Shown here one piece after another: positions 1 to 8,720 of a stretch of DNA of 64,000 bases. Within the stretch, counting starts at the first letter, position 1. The number at the start of each line of letters is the position of its first letter. The translations under genes and the position numbers were made by a program. The DNA comes from an uncultured Candidatus Melainabacteria bacterium (GTDB taxonomy: Bacteria > Cyanobacteriota > Vampirovibrionia > Gastranaerophilales > Gastranaerophilaceae): contig CAKULF010000004.1 of assembly GCA_934667125.1 (NCBI GenBank), positions 62,001 through 126,000 on the forward strand, written 5' to 3'. The notes below the pieces were generated by a model. The model saw only the letters and a program-made list of their open reading frames with translations. It was not told where the DNA came from and ran no database searches.

Positions 1-61
1 TAGTTTAAAATATAGAAAATGTAGTAAAATTAATATATAAGGATAGAATACTTGGGGAAAA

Positions 62-400
62 ATGCTGGACAATATTCATAGTGCAAGTTCTGAATCAATA
101 ATCCAAAATCAAGGCCTTGAAAGAATTACAGGCATTAATACTGTTACCAATCCGATTGAAAATGATAAAAATTATTTTATTGATGAATCGGAAATTTCAA
201 ACGCTGCATTTGAAAAATACCAAAGAGAAGTTGATATCAAAGAATTTAGCGAAATTTTGCTTTCAACCGATGAAAAAGAAGCCAATAGTTTGGTTTTAAA
301 TAAGGTTTTTGATGGCGAATTTTCAATTGATGATGATAATTTCTTAGCAGAACTTTTGGATAATTATGAATTTATAAATGATGTTACTAAAAAAGATTAA
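62..400 (+). CDS. Small acidic hypothetical protein
   Basis: A 112-residue acidic protein that I do not recognise. It is rich in Asp, Glu and Asn, with no membrane segment, signal peptide or cysteine. The ATG follows a GGGG-A-rich ribosome site (GGGGAAAA, about 54-61), which supports this start. Its 3' end overlaps the start of the next gene (YkgJ-type protein at 378) by 23 bases, so the two are probably translationally coupled. Nothing in the residues suggests an enzyme; a small accessory or binding protein is possible, but this is inference. The same 'CTTGGGG' leader style occurs before the gene at 23665. Confidence 0.65.
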   Translation: MLDNIHSASSESIIQNQGLERITGINTVTNPIENDKNYFIDESEISNAAFEKYQREVDIKEFSEILLSTDEKEANSLVLNKVFDGEFSIDDDNFLAELLDNYEFINDVTKKD

Positions 401-866
401 AAAATTAATTAAAAAGTACTATCATTTATATGTCTTGCGCCGTCGCTATTATAGACACGGCAAGTGTTTGTGTTGCGGTTGTTGTTGCGAAAATATTTAT
501 GTTCGCCATGGGAAAAATATAATTAAAACTAAAGAAGAATTTGAACAAATCAAAAAAATTGATGATTATCTTTTTTATCAAATAATTGAAGTGATTGGGC
601 AGGATGATTTTGGGCTTATTTTTGAATGTACGATGTTTGATAAAGAAAAAAGATTATGCAAAAATCATAAAAATCGTCCGCCAATTTGCGTTAATTATCC
701 GTCTGAAGAGATTTTTAAGATGGGTGCATGTTTAAAAGATGGGTGCGGATATTCTTTTGAGCCTATTGAAAAATTCTCGGAAGTTTTTAATAAAATTTCA
801 AAAAAGCCAGTTAAAAATTTTGAAAACTCACTTGGTGACGTTACTTGGGAAGAGTTTAAAAATTAA
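378..866 (+). CDS. YkgJ/UPF0153-type cysteine-cluster protein
   Basis: A 162-residue protein of the YkgJ family (UPF0153), small proteins with a CxxCxxCC-type cluster thought to bind zinc or an Fe-S cluster. Seen here: a basic N-terminal segment, then KCLCCGCCC near residues 29-37, a second Cys before 'KNRPPICVNYP' and further Cys in 'CLKDGCGY'. Start codons at 378 and 381 are both possible; neither has a clear ribosome site, and the overlap with the upstream gene suggests coupling. A paralogue lies at 46822-47268 with the same order (CKECGACC then RPLFCRNYP then ECGFYF). The biochemical role of the family is not established. Confidence 0.75.
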   Translation: MMLLKKIKKLIKKYYHLYVLRRRYYRHGKCLCCGCCCENIYVRHGKNIIKTKEEFEQIKKIDDYLFYQIIEVIGQDDFGLIFECTMFDKEKRLCKNHKNRPPICVNYPSEEIFKMGACLKDGCGYSFEPIEKFSEVFNKISKKPVKNFENSLGDVTWEEFKN

Positions 867-2019
867 AAGTATATAATCTGTCGTTGAATTTTTGGGCTTG
901 AATAGCCATTTCAACGTTATGCACTCTAATATATTCAATGTCGTTATTTATGAAGTATGATGTAGCTAAAGCGCTTACAAAATCAGCGTCTTTAGGCTCT
1001 TTTGTGTTGATTATATCTTGCATAAAACGTTTTCTTGAAACGCCTGCTAAAATCGGATAGCCAAGAGCCTTAAATTCCGCTATTCTTTTCATTAAAGTGA
1101 AATTTTGTTCAATTGTTTTTGCAAAACCAAAACCAACGTCAATTATTATATTTTCTTTTTTAATGCCGTTTTCAATTGCAAATTGCGTTTTTTTGTATAT
1201 TTCTTGATAAATTTCATCAACGATATTATTATAATCCACAAGCTCATCCATCGTTTTGGAATTGCCCCTAGAGTGCATTATAACAAGCTTTTTATCGTAT
1301 TTTGCGCATAATTTTGCAAATTCAGGATTTGCCATAAAGCTAACATCATTGATTATATCAGCGCCGGCGTCAATTGCTGCCTTAGCGCAACCCAACGTCA
1401 TAGTGTCAACACTAAGCTCGATATGTGGATAAGCCATTTTAAGAGCAGTTACAACGGGCGAAATTTTTTCAATTTCATATATAACAGAAACCAAATCAGC
1501 CTGCGGTTTTGTTGATTGTGCGCCTATATCAATAACTTCAGCCCCAGCTTCAATCATATCAATACTATGATTAATCGCTTTTTCAATTTCAAGATATTCG
1601 CCGCCATCCGAAAAAGAATTGGGAGTCACATTCAAAATCCCCATAATCTTGCTTCTTTTGGACGGTTTTGTTTCGATTTCAATTTGTTCTAAAATAACAT
1701 CTGAAAGTTTTGATAATGAAAATGGTTGGTTTTGTAACTTTTTAGCAACATTTTCTAATTGAGCAATTGTGCCCGATAAAATGCAATCTGAAAAGCTGAC
1801 AGAGCAATCTATAACCCCTCGATTAACCGCACAATCACACCCGACAGATAGAGCGGATTGCTTGATAATTGTGGCTTGCGAGGGTGTGACGTCAAAAATT
1901 TTTAACGATAAAAATAAATGTTTTTTAACTGCATGATTAACATAACTTGAATCAAATCCTACGGATTGAATTTCTTTATTTATAAATTTTTTTAAAACTG
2001 TCTTGGATAAAAATTGCAT
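856..2019 (-). CDS. folP: Dihydropteroate synthase
   Basis: Joins 6-hydroxymethyl-7,8-dihydropterin pyrophosphate to p-aminobenzoate to make dihydropteroate, the sulfonamide-targeted step of folate synthesis, in the cytosol. The TIM-barrel domain is clear from about residue 120: IMGILNVTPNSFSDGG (pterin-binding loop 1), then EVIDIGAQSTKP, DIINDVSF and a C-terminal SRKRF. About 115 residues precede the barrel, longer than the E. coli enzyme; such extended folP proteins are known in several phyla. The gene converges on the YkgJ gene, overlapping its end by 11 bases. No clear ribosome site precedes the ATG; a TATATA box lies about 14 bases upstream. Confidence 0.93.
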   Translation of the reverse strand: MQFLSKTVLKKFINKEIQSVGFDSSYVNHAVKKHLFLSLKIFDVTPSQATIIKQSALSVGCDCAVNRGVIDCSVSFSDCILSGTIAQLENVAKKLQNQPFSLSKLSDVILEQIEIETKPSKRSKIMGILNVTPNSFSDGGEYLEIEKAINHSIDMIEAGAEVIDIGAQSTKPQADLVSVIYEIEKISPVVTALKMAYPHIELSVDTMTLGCAKAAIDAGADIINDVSFMANPEFAKLCAKYDKKLVIMHSRGNSKTMDELVDYNNIVDEIYQEIYKKTQFAIENGIKKENIIIDVGFGFAKTIEQNFTLMKRIAEFKALGYPILAGVSRKRFMQDIINTKEPKDADFVSALATSYFINNDIEYIRVHNVEMAIQAQKFNDRLYTFNF

Positions 2020-2092
2020 TTTTTTATTTAACTTATATAATGATAATACATATATTAAAGATTAAGCATAATATTAAGTCAAGGAGAATAAA

Positions 2093-2371
2093 ATGGCAAA
2101 TACTACAATTAATGTTGTTGAAAGAGAACAAGATAAAAACCCTCGCCAACTTAGAGCTGCTGGTCAATTACCTGCTTCTATCTATGGAAAAGGTATCGAG
2201 GCAAAAAATATTCAAATCGATACTCACGAATTTGAATTAGCATATAAAGCAAACAAAGAAGGCAATTGGGAATTAAAATTAGGCAAAGAAAAAATTAACG
2301 CTAAAATTCAAGAATTGCAAGTTAACTATGCAACAAACGAATACTTGAATGTTGAATTTCAAGCTATATAA
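2093..2371 (+). CDS. rplY: 50S ribosomal protein L25 (short form)
   Basis: A 92-residue bL25 protein of the large ribosomal subunit, which binds 5S rRNA. 'REQDKNPRQLRAAGQLPASIYGKG' motifs near residues 10-31 are typical of the L25/Ctc family. The length matches the short E. coli form and lacks the C-terminal CTC extension seen in many bacteria. A strong AAGGAG ribosome site sits 7 bases before the ATG. It stands alone, without the frequently linked pth gene, between folP and a small unknown gene. Confidence 0.88.
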   Translation: MANTTINVVEREQDKNPRQLRAAGQLPASIYGKGIEAKNIQIDTHEFELAYKANKEGNWELKLGKEKINAKIQELQVNYATNEYLNVEFQAI

Positions 2372-2379
2372 TTATTAAT

Positions 2380-2661
2380 TTATTCATCTTCTTCAATGAA
2401 TGATGTTGAAAAAATTTCTTGAGAATTCAAAGAGTCAACAAAATGGTTATATCTTTCCATTCTCAATTTTAACCAACTCAACATTGAATTAGAACCAACA
2501 ATTTTAACAACACGAACGGGAGCAAAACAGTTTCTGGTCGTGTTGTATTTTTCTTCCATAAATGTTTGGCATTTGCAATTTAATTCATCGATTAAATCGT
2601 ATAAAGTCCGAAGCCATGCCCCTTGGACGGATAATTCATCTACCTTAAATTCTAAAATCAT
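2380..2661 (-). CDS. Small hypothetical protein
   Basis: A 93-residue cytosolic protein without a family I recognise. It has no signal or membrane segment; it has two cysteines (NCKC) and ends in an acidic tail (EEDE). It is likely real because an AGGT ribosome site precedes the ATG and a good promoter lies upstream (positions 2701-2730). It converges on rplY with an 8-base gap, and the helicase gene ends 88 bases upstream of its start on the same strand. Confidence 0.6.
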   Translation of the reverse strand: MILEFKVDELSVQGAWLRTLYDLIDELNCKCQTFMEEKYNTTRNCFAPVRVVKIVGSNSMLSWLKLRMERYNHFVDSLNSQEIFSTSFIEEDE

Positions 2662-2700
2662 AATCTACCTGTCTTTCCGTGACTGTGCAACAAATTTACT

Positions 2701-2730
2701 ACTATAGTAACAGTATTCCACGTTAGACAA
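2701..2730 (-). promoter_or_regulatory. Sigma-70-type promoter for the 93-aa gene
   Basis: Read on the minus strand: -35 TTGTCT (2725-2730), an 18-base spacer and -10 TATAGT (2701-2706). The start codon follows at 2661, giving a leader of roughly 30 bases that contains the AGGT ribosome site. Confidence 0.55.
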
Positions 2731-2749
2731 ATTTATAACATTAAAATTT

Positions 2750-5700
2750 TTAAGATATTGCTTGTCTTATCCTATCTAAGCACGCATTTTTGGATATTTG
2801 CCATTCTCTTTTTGTAATTCTCATCACATTATAGCCGCAACGCTCCATTATAGCTTGCTTTTTCATATCGTTAAATTTAGCTGGGATATTATCTTCAACC
2901 CCATCAATTTCAATGACTGTTTTATTTATTACAATATCAGCTAAAACAGAACCCATTTCGACTCCTGCAAAAGCATTATCCTTAAATGATGGAAATTCTT
3001 CAATTATAGCGTCATAAACTTCTTTTTCAAAATCATTTTTAAACACATTTTTTTGCTCTTGTCTTGTGATTTTTTGAATGTATTCTAAATAATTCCTTAA
3101 AAGCCCCTCTGGAAGCTCGTTTATCGGTCTTGAAATGAAATTAATTAGTTTATGCCTTGCTCTTGTGATTGCAACGTTAAATAGGTTTGGTTTTTGCGCA
3201 AAAATAAGGCTTTGAGTGTGTGAATTTGGCGCAAAGGTCCAAGATAAAAGCATTATATCTCTTTCATCACCCTGAAAAGTGTGCGCTGTGCCTACATCAA
3301 TTTGATGTTTTTCAATTGTTTCATTGTCAAAAACTTTTAAAATTGCTTTTTTAATCAAATCCACTTGCGCTCTAAATGGCGAAATAACGCCAATTGAGAC
3401 AGGCGCTTTATCGGATTTTTTATCTTCTATGATTAATTCTTGAATAGTTTTAACCACTTCTTCGCACTCTGGTGTGTTTTTTGTTGCGTCGTGGTCAACT
3501 TTTCCGTCTTTTACAATTCTAAGTTCAACAATTTGAGAAGAATTGATATTAGGACTCATAACTTTCATTTTTCCGCCGTAAAATTCTTTGTTTGAAAAGT
3601 CGATAATCGCAGCAGGAGAACGGAAATGCTCGTCTAATAAAACAGGGGCTATAGAATAATAGTTTGCTAAATCAAACATAGAATTTTCTCTAAAGCGCCA
3701 CATTAATTGGTATCTGTCCTCTATTCCATATTGGTTCAAAAAGCTTTGTTCTTTTGCTTTTTCAAGGAATGATAAGTGCGGCAATTGTTTATCATCCCCT
3801 ACAATTATCGCTTTTTTAGCTCTATATAATAGCGGAATGCAGCTTGCTATGTCGCATTGAGAGGCTTCGTCGATTATTACAACATCAAACATTGCAGGTT
3901 TCAATGGGATTGTGTTTGAAACAGCGTAAGTTGTTGTACACCAGCAAGGAAAAGCAGCCAAAAGCGGCTTGAAATCTTCTTTTTCAAGAACTCTGCTTTG
4001 AAGATTTGCTTTTCTTGAAATTAATGATTTAGAGTGAATCATTAATCTTCTTCTTTTTGAAGCGTCTGATAATATGTTCTTTAATGCCGCTCTTCTCTTG
4101 TTTTTCAAGATATCGACAGCTAATTTCTTTTGTTTTGATTTTAAGTGTTTAATTCTTTTTAAAATTTGGTGTAAATTGCCTTTTGAAGCTATAGAATCTT
4201 CTATATCGGTCAATTTTGCCTCTTCTATAGCGGCGTTTAATTCGTAAGGCAATCTTTTCAGGATGTCTGAATTAAGGGCTTTGTTGATATTTAAAAGCTT
4301 TTTAATTTTTCGATAGTCAAAAAACAATTTGATTTTATCGAAAAATGATTTTTTGTATTTATTTTCAATCTCTTCAATTACTGAAAAGATTTTTTTAGCT
4401 TCATTAAGCTGTGCAATCTTTAATTTATCAACAATCAACTGCAAATCAGCAATTGAATCTTTCATCATTTCAAATTCATCATAAACATTTGTGTATTTTT
4501 TTTCTAATTCTAATATAGCTAAAGCGCTGTCTTCAAGGCGTTTTATGTCTTTTAAAAGCTCTTTCATATCGTCCGTATCGGCGGTCATATTGTCCGCATA
4601 GCCCGAATTTAGCTCGATTTTGTTTGATAAAAGCTCGGATAAATCCATATTTAATTGTTTTTGATAGCTTGCTCTACCTGCTCTAAGCGCTATATAAGGG
4701 GCATTTAGACTATTTAATCTATCTGCTACAACGTCAACTGCTTTATCCATTCTTGAAGCGAATAAAACCGTCTTATTGTTCGCAATTAAATGCGCCACAA
4801 CATTAACTATAGTTTGACTTTTGCCTGTCCCCGGAGGTCCAAAAACAGATACAAAATCGTTTTGCTCAATATTTCTAATAACATCTTCTTGAGAATCCGA
4901 TAAGTTCAAAGGTGTTACTGGGAAAAAGTTTTCAATTGCTTTTTCGTCCGTTTTAATCTCGCTTTGACCTGTGGATTCTAGAAATTCTTGATTTATAACG
5001 TTTAAAACAGTTTCTCTTATTGTTCCAGATGGTTTATCTGCTATTTGAATAAGTTCGTGCAAAACCCCTGCTGTTACTGATGGACGGGTTGTAAGAATAA
5101 CTGCTTGAGTGTATTCAAGATTTAAACTATCCATTTTAACTTTTGGAGCATTTTGAATATTTTCAATTGAATCAAAGTCGAAATTGCCGTTTTCAATATC
5201 TTCTAGGACATTTTCTTCAATATTTCTATTGTAAAAATCGTTGTCATCTTGTTTTATGTCTGTAATTTGACCCAAATTCAAGGATATATTTATGTTTGGA
5301 ACAAGGGATTTTAGGGTTGTTAAGAAGATATTTAATTTTTCCGTTGTCAAAGGCAAATCAGGAACAACATCCAATAAGCCCGACAACATAGCGTCTACTT
5401 CCTGTTCATCTTCTTTTTGAATTAATTGAGCAATAGCGCCTGTATTTAGGGAAATCACGTCTTCTTGAATTGTTAATTTCAAATTCATCCCGTCACGTTC
5501 AAGCTTAGCAGGAGCGTACAATAATGGGGTTAAAAATTCATTATTTTTCTTTGATTTGCCGTTTTTTCCAACCAAAAATAAATATCCGTAAATCAAATAT
5601 TTATCTTTTTTGTTCATTTCTGATTGAATCATAAGCTCGGTCAGATATGAATTTGTGCCTTCCAACATCAAAGGCGTTTCAAAATTTGTAAAAACTTGTT

Positions 5701-5866
5701 CAGATCCATCTAAAAACGCCCATTTATTTTCTTTATCACCTTTTAAATTGCGAAAAGTAGACGATTTAACCTCTTCTCGAACGCAATCGTGAAGATAATT
5801 ACATATTTTCTTTATAAAACTTCCTCTAAAAGCATTTTTAATGGCAACCGGTACGGCTTGTAGCAT
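2750..5866 (-). CDS. Superfamily 1 (UPF1/DNA2-like) helicase with C-terminal nuclease-like domain
   Basis: A 1038-residue DNA/RNA helicase. Seen in order: an N-terminal region of unknown fold; Walker A GPPGTGKS near residue 343; a long charged coiled-coil-like insertion (about 430-620); Walker B DEASQ near 664; GDDKQLP (motif III); DEHFRSP; GTAHTFQGDERD (motif V) and NVAITRAR near 900 (motif VI). The last ~110 residues contain ADIVIN...VIEIDG near 984, resembling the DUF559/Vsr-like PD-(D/E)XK nuclease fold often fused to such helicases. A role in DNA repair or defence is inference. It diverges from the AAA+ gene at 5970 with about 100 bases between them. Confidence 0.85.
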   Translation of the reverse strand: MLQAVPVAIKNAFRGSFIKKICNYLHDCVREEVKSSTFRNLKGDKENKWAFLDGSEQVFTNFETPLMLEGTNSYLTELMIQSEMNKKDKYLIYGYLFLVGKNGKSKKNNEFLTPLLYAPAKLERDGMNLKLTIQEDVISLNTGAIAQLIQKEDEQEVDAMLSGLLDVVPDLPLTTEKLNIFLTTLKSLVPNINISLNLGQITDIKQDDNDFYNRNIEENVLEDIENGNFDFDSIENIQNAPKVKMDSLNLEYTQAVILTTRPSVTAGVLHELIQIADKPSGTIRETVLNVINQEFLESTGQSEIKTDEKAIENFFPVTPLNLSDSQEDVIRNIEQNDFVSVFGPPGTGKSQTIVNVVAHLIANNKTVLFASRMDKAVDVVADRLNSLNAPYIALRAGRASYQKQLNMDLSELLSNKIELNSGYADNMTADTDDMKELLKDIKRLEDSALAILELEKKYTNVYDEFEMMKDSIADLQLIVDKLKIAQLNEAKKIFSVIEEIENKYKKSFFDKIKLFFDYRKIKKLLNINKALNSDILKRLPYELNAAIEEAKLTDIEDSIASKGNLHQILKRIKHLKSKQKKLAVDILKNKRRAALKNILSDASKRRRLMIHSKSLISRKANLQSRVLEKEDFKPLLAAFPCWCTTTYAVSNTIPLKPAMFDVVIIDEASQCDIASCIPLLYRAKKAIIVGDDKQLPHLSFLEKAKEQSFLNQYGIEDRYQLMWRFRENSMFDLANYYSIAPVLLDEHFRSPAAIIDFSNKEFYGGKMKVMSPNINSSQIVELRIVKDGKVDHDATKNTPECEEVVKTIQELIIEDKKSDKAPVSIGVISPFRAQVDLIKKAILKVFDNETIEKHQIDVGTAHTFQGDERDIMLLSWTFAPNSHTQSLIFAQKPNLFNVAITRARHKLINFISRPINELPEGLLRNYLEYIQKITRQEQKNVFKNDFEKEVYDAIIEEFPSFKDNAFAGVEMGSVLADIVINKTVIEIDGVEDNIPAKFNDMKKQAIMERCGYNVMRITKREWQISKNACLDRIRQAIS

Positions 5867-5969
5867 AATTTATCCTTAAACTCCTGTAAAACATAATAAT
5901 TGTAACATATTTTTTACATTATTAGCAAAAAATATTTTTTTCATGCGTTGTATTTTCAAGGAAAAATAT

Positions 5970-7427
5970 ATGAGAGTAACTAAAATTAATGTTTCGCCAA
6001 ATTTTGGCTATAATGCGCAATTTCACAAAGAATTGCAAGCAAAATTAAATTCAAGAAAAGATCTTCCGTTGGTTGCTAAAAAATTAGTTGAAATGGATAA
6101 TCTTCTTTTGGAAATTGAAGATGATATTGTTGAGCTTGAAAAGAATAAAAGAAATACAAAAACAGACAGATATGACTATTTGACTGACGTTTTGATTAAT
6201 TTCAGAAGTTCTTTTGCTCGTTCTATCGAAAGCGTTTTTCCAAGATTAAAATATTGCGAAAATGCTTCTAAAGATTATGCTACTGAAGCAAAACGCCCCA
6301 AAATGAATGATAACATGCAACTTTGGAGAGAGTGTCTGGCTTCTGAAACGGAGCAATATACATTAGTTAAACAAGAAGATTTGGATAAAGTTTTGCAATC
6401 TTCAAAAAAATCGTCGGATGAACCTAAAAAAGCAGAGGAAAGCATTATCCCAGCTGCGGTTTTAATTCAACCACCGTTTCAGCCGCTTGCAACACAGCAA
6501 GTTCAAGCTGCTAAGGCTAATGATAAAGAAGAAAACGTCGAAGTTGTTTCAAAATTCACACCAAGCGATTCATCTCCAAAAGGATTTGCTGATGTTGTTG
6601 ATATGGATGATTTAAAAGAAAAATTCCAAAGTGATATCATTGAATATGCCAACCATCCTGAATTAGAAGCGCTTGATTTTGCAGAATACGGAATTAAAGC
6701 GCCCCACGGATATTTATTTTATGGACCTCCTGGGTGCGGAAAAACATACATTATTGAAGCACTTGCAGCCGAATCGGGTTTAGATATGTATAAAATGGAT
6801 TTATCTAAATTTGGTTCAAAATTTATAAATCAAACTCAAAAAAATATTCAAAAAGCTTTTGACCAACTGGCGCAAGAACACCAAAAAACAGGCAAAAAGA
6901 TTTTGTTGTTTATGGATGAATTTGATTCTGTTGCTTCTAAAAGAAGATACTCTGAAACAGGTGGCAGAGAGGATGATAAGGCGGTTAATGCTTTATTAAA
7001 ATGTATTGATTCTGCTCGTGATAACGGAATTATTATAATTGCTGCGACAAATAGATACGACGGGCTTGACGCCGCTATAAAATCTCGTTTTGACTATGAA
7101 AAATTTGTCGGTTTGCCAAGCAAAAAATCAATTGCTTCTTTGGTTGCTTTTGAATTAAGAAAAAGTGGTAAAAAAGGCGAAAATCTTGCTAATAACCAAG
7201 AAGAAATAGAAAAAATTGCTGAAAAATTGGTTGGCTATTCAAATCGTTCAATATCTTTTATTATGGATAGCGCAAGAAGAATTGCCAAAAATGACAATAG
7301 AAGCGAGATAAAGCCAGAACATATTTTAAAGGCGATTGAGGAAAAAGATTTTGAAAAAACCAATAATAACGAATATCAAAAAAATTCTTCAAAACAAAAG
7401 TCTATTCTTGGTTTTGGAACGTTTTAG
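5970..7427 (+). CDS. AAA+ ATPase (FtsH/Cdc48-like ATPase module)
   Basis: A 485-residue protein with one AAA+ module: GPPGCGKT (Walker A, near 252), LLFMDEFD (Walker B, near 312), the sensor/second region of homology NRYDGLDAAIKSRFD near 358, and a C-terminal lid. No zinc-protease HEXXH follows, so it is not FtsH. The N-terminal ~200 residues are lineage-specific, start with 'SPNFGYNAQF', and contain a Pro/Ala-rich linker. I chose the ATG at 5970 over the in-frame ATG at 5943 because AAGGA lies 7 bases before it. A remodelling ATPase acting on unknown substrates is the likely role. Confidence 0.8.
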   Translation: MRVTKINVSPNFGYNAQFHKELQAKLNSRKDLPLVAKKLVEMDNLLLEIEDDIVELEKNKRNTKTDRYDYLTDVLINFRSSFARSIESVFPRLKYCENASKDYATEAKRPKMNDNMQLWRECLASETEQYTLVKQEDLDKVLQSSKKSSDEPKKAEESIIPAAVLIQPPFQPLATQQVQAAKANDKEENVEVVSKFTPSDSSPKGFADVVDMDDLKEKFQSDIIEYANHPELEALDFAEYGIKAPHGYLFYGPPGCGKTYIIEALAAESGLDMYKMDLSKFGSKFINQTQKNIQKAFDQLAQEHQKTGKKILLFMDEFDSVASKRRYSETGGREDDKAVNALLKCIDSARDNGIIIIAATNRYDGLDAAIKSRFDYEKFVGLPSKKSIASLVAFELRKSGKKGENLANNQEEIEKIAEKLVGYSNRSISFIMDSARRIAKNDNRSEIKPEHILKAIEEKDFEKTNNNEYQKNSSKQKSILGFGTF

Positions 7428-7439
7428 CATGACTTTAAA

Positions 7440-8366
7440 CTAATTTTTTAAATTAAAATATTGATTGAATTTTTCTAAAACGATTTTTCGATTTTTAATC
7501 ATCAAAATTGGAAGATATAATAAATTTGATAGCGTTGTTAAATTTGCCAAAAAATAGTTCGTTTCATTTGTCAACTGTTCATTTTGGACAGGTTTTGGGC
7601 AAGTGCAACATTTTTGAGTACAGATTTTTTTATCTTTGTTTAATTTAAAATTATAATCATTCACGTTTCCAAGATAATTTGATTTGATAAATCTTGATGA
7701 ATAACATCTATACGCCCTGCCATCAGGATAAATTACACAGCTGTAACATCCGCTATAACAGTATTTTGCGTAGCTAACAGGTGGAATATTAAATTGAAAT
7801 TCGCTATCATCTTTTAAATAAGTTGTTAAAAATCTGATTTTTTGATATTCAAAATCAATACCTGTATTTTTGCTAAAAATTTCAAGTTGTTTTATTTTTT
7901 CTTTTTTGTCATTGTCGATATTATAAATTGGAATTAAGAGCTTAACCTTTGTGGATGGCGGTTTTAGCTTGATAAAATCATCTAATTTATCAAGAAAATG
8001 ATTAAAATTTTTAATCTCATCAAGATGGCAACTTATGTCAAATTTGTTTAGATTATCGTCTAAAATATTAAAAATTCCTTGATAAACCTCAATCGGAAAG
8101 GAAAGATTGGAAATTAGATTTATTTTAAAATTTAAGTTTTTGATTTCTTTAATTAAATAGTAAAAATCAGGGTGCAAAATGGCTTCGCCGCCCGTTAAAG
8201 TTATTTCAAAGTCGTTATCAATCTTTGTTAAAAAATTCAAAAAAGAATTAATTGTTTTTTTATCTGCGCTTTGTTTGTCTGTTGTTTCGTTTTTGCTTTG
8301 CGAACAATAAGCGCATTTATATGTGCAATTTTGCGTGATTATAAAATCTATGAATTTGCTAATCAT
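7440..8366 (-). CDS. Radical SAM protein with C-terminal auxiliary cysteine cluster
   Basis: A 308-residue radical SAM enzyme. The CTYKCAYC motif near residues 14-21 binds the catalytic 4Fe-4S cluster, followed by LTGGEAIL (SAM-binding GGE). The C-terminal part carries many cysteines (CYSGCYSC...CYSS...CTQKCCTC), like a SPASM/twitch auxiliary cluster region, as in enzymes that modify peptides. An in-frame ATG exists at 8450, but the extra 28 residues are hydrophobic and unlike the family. The start at 8366 places the motif near the N-terminus and has a TACAAT -10 box exactly 7 bases upstream, implying a leaderless mRNA. It diverges from the 66-aa peptide gene at 8453, a possible substrate (inference). 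Confidence 0.82.
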   Translation of the reverse strand: MISKFIDFIITQNCTYKCAYCSQSKNETTDKQSADKKTINSFLNFLTKIDNDFEITLTGGEAILHPDFYYLIKEIKNLNFKINLISNLSFPIEVYQGIFNILDDNLNKFDISCHLDEIKNFNHFLDKLDDFIKLKPPSTKVKLLIPIYNIDNDKKEKIKQLEIFSKNTGIDFEYQKIRFLTTYLKDDSEFQFNIPPVSYAKYCYSGCYSCVIYPDGRAYRCYSSRFIKSNYLGNVNDYNFKLNKDKKICTQKCCTCPKPVQNEQLTNETNYFLANLTTLSNLLYLPILMIKNRKIVLEKFNQYFNLKN

Positions 8367-8416
8367 GTTAATTATTGTAACAAAAAACAAAAAATATTTA
8401 AAGAATAACAAAAAAA

Positions 8417-8428
8417 GTCCGTATATAT
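8417..8428 (+). promoter_or_regulatory. Upstream motif GTCCGTATATAT
   Basis: The 12-base string GTCCGTATATAT, preceded by an A-tract, lies 25 bases before the start of the 66-aa peptide gene. The identical string, also preceded by an A-tract, lies at 47315-47326 before the 72-aa gene. I found no third copy in the window. Confidence 0.4.
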
Positions 8429-8452
8429 TAGTGTAGATAAAAGGTGGCAATT

Positions 8453-8653
8453 ATGAAAATTGAAAATGTTAATGAAATTACAAATATTAATATTATAGAT
8501 GAATTAAGTGAATACAACGAAAATGACGTTGAATTTTTATCTGATTTCATTGAACCGATTGGAAACGGAATTGAATTAAAAGGAAACGGATTTTCAGACG
8601 GATGCGGAAATGGTTATAATATGGAAAATTTGATGAAAAAGATTGAATTTTAA
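8453..8653 (+). CDS. Small Gly/Asn-rich peptide, candidate radical SAM substrate
   Basis: A 66-residue acidic peptide. Its C-terminal third carries three GNG motifs and one cysteine (IGNGIELKGNGFSDGCGNGYN region, residues ~37-57), while the N-terminal part looks like a leader rich in Asn, Ile and Glu. An AAGGTGG ribosome site lies 6-7 bases before the ATG at 8453; the alternative GTG at 8444 falls inside that site. It is followed by a clear terminator and diverges from the radical SAM gene, 86 bases away. The leader/core layout is suggestive of a modified peptide precursor, but no experiment or known family supports it here. It shares a 12-bp upstream motif with the gene at 47355. Confidence 0.6.
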   Translation: MKIENVNEITNINIIDELSEYNENDVEFLSDFIEPIGNGIELKGNGFSDGCGNGYNMENLMKKIEF

Positions 8654-8690
8654 TTGTATTGTTATTACCAAAATATTATGAAAAAGATTT

Positions 8691-8716
8691 AAAGCCTCTA
8701 TATTAGAGGCTTTTTG
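8691..8716 (+). terminator. Rho-independent terminator after the 66-aa peptide gene
   Basis: GCCTCTA and TAGAGGC form a 7-bp stem (8694-8700 / 8704-8710) followed by five T residues, 38 bases after the peptide stop codon. Confidence 0.85.
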
Positions 8717-8720
8717 TTGT

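Noticed and set aside
8367..8450. Longer radical SAM start (28 extra residues)
   Set aside because: Extra residues are hydrophobic and the -10 box would fall within the gene; the shorter start fits the family and promoter.
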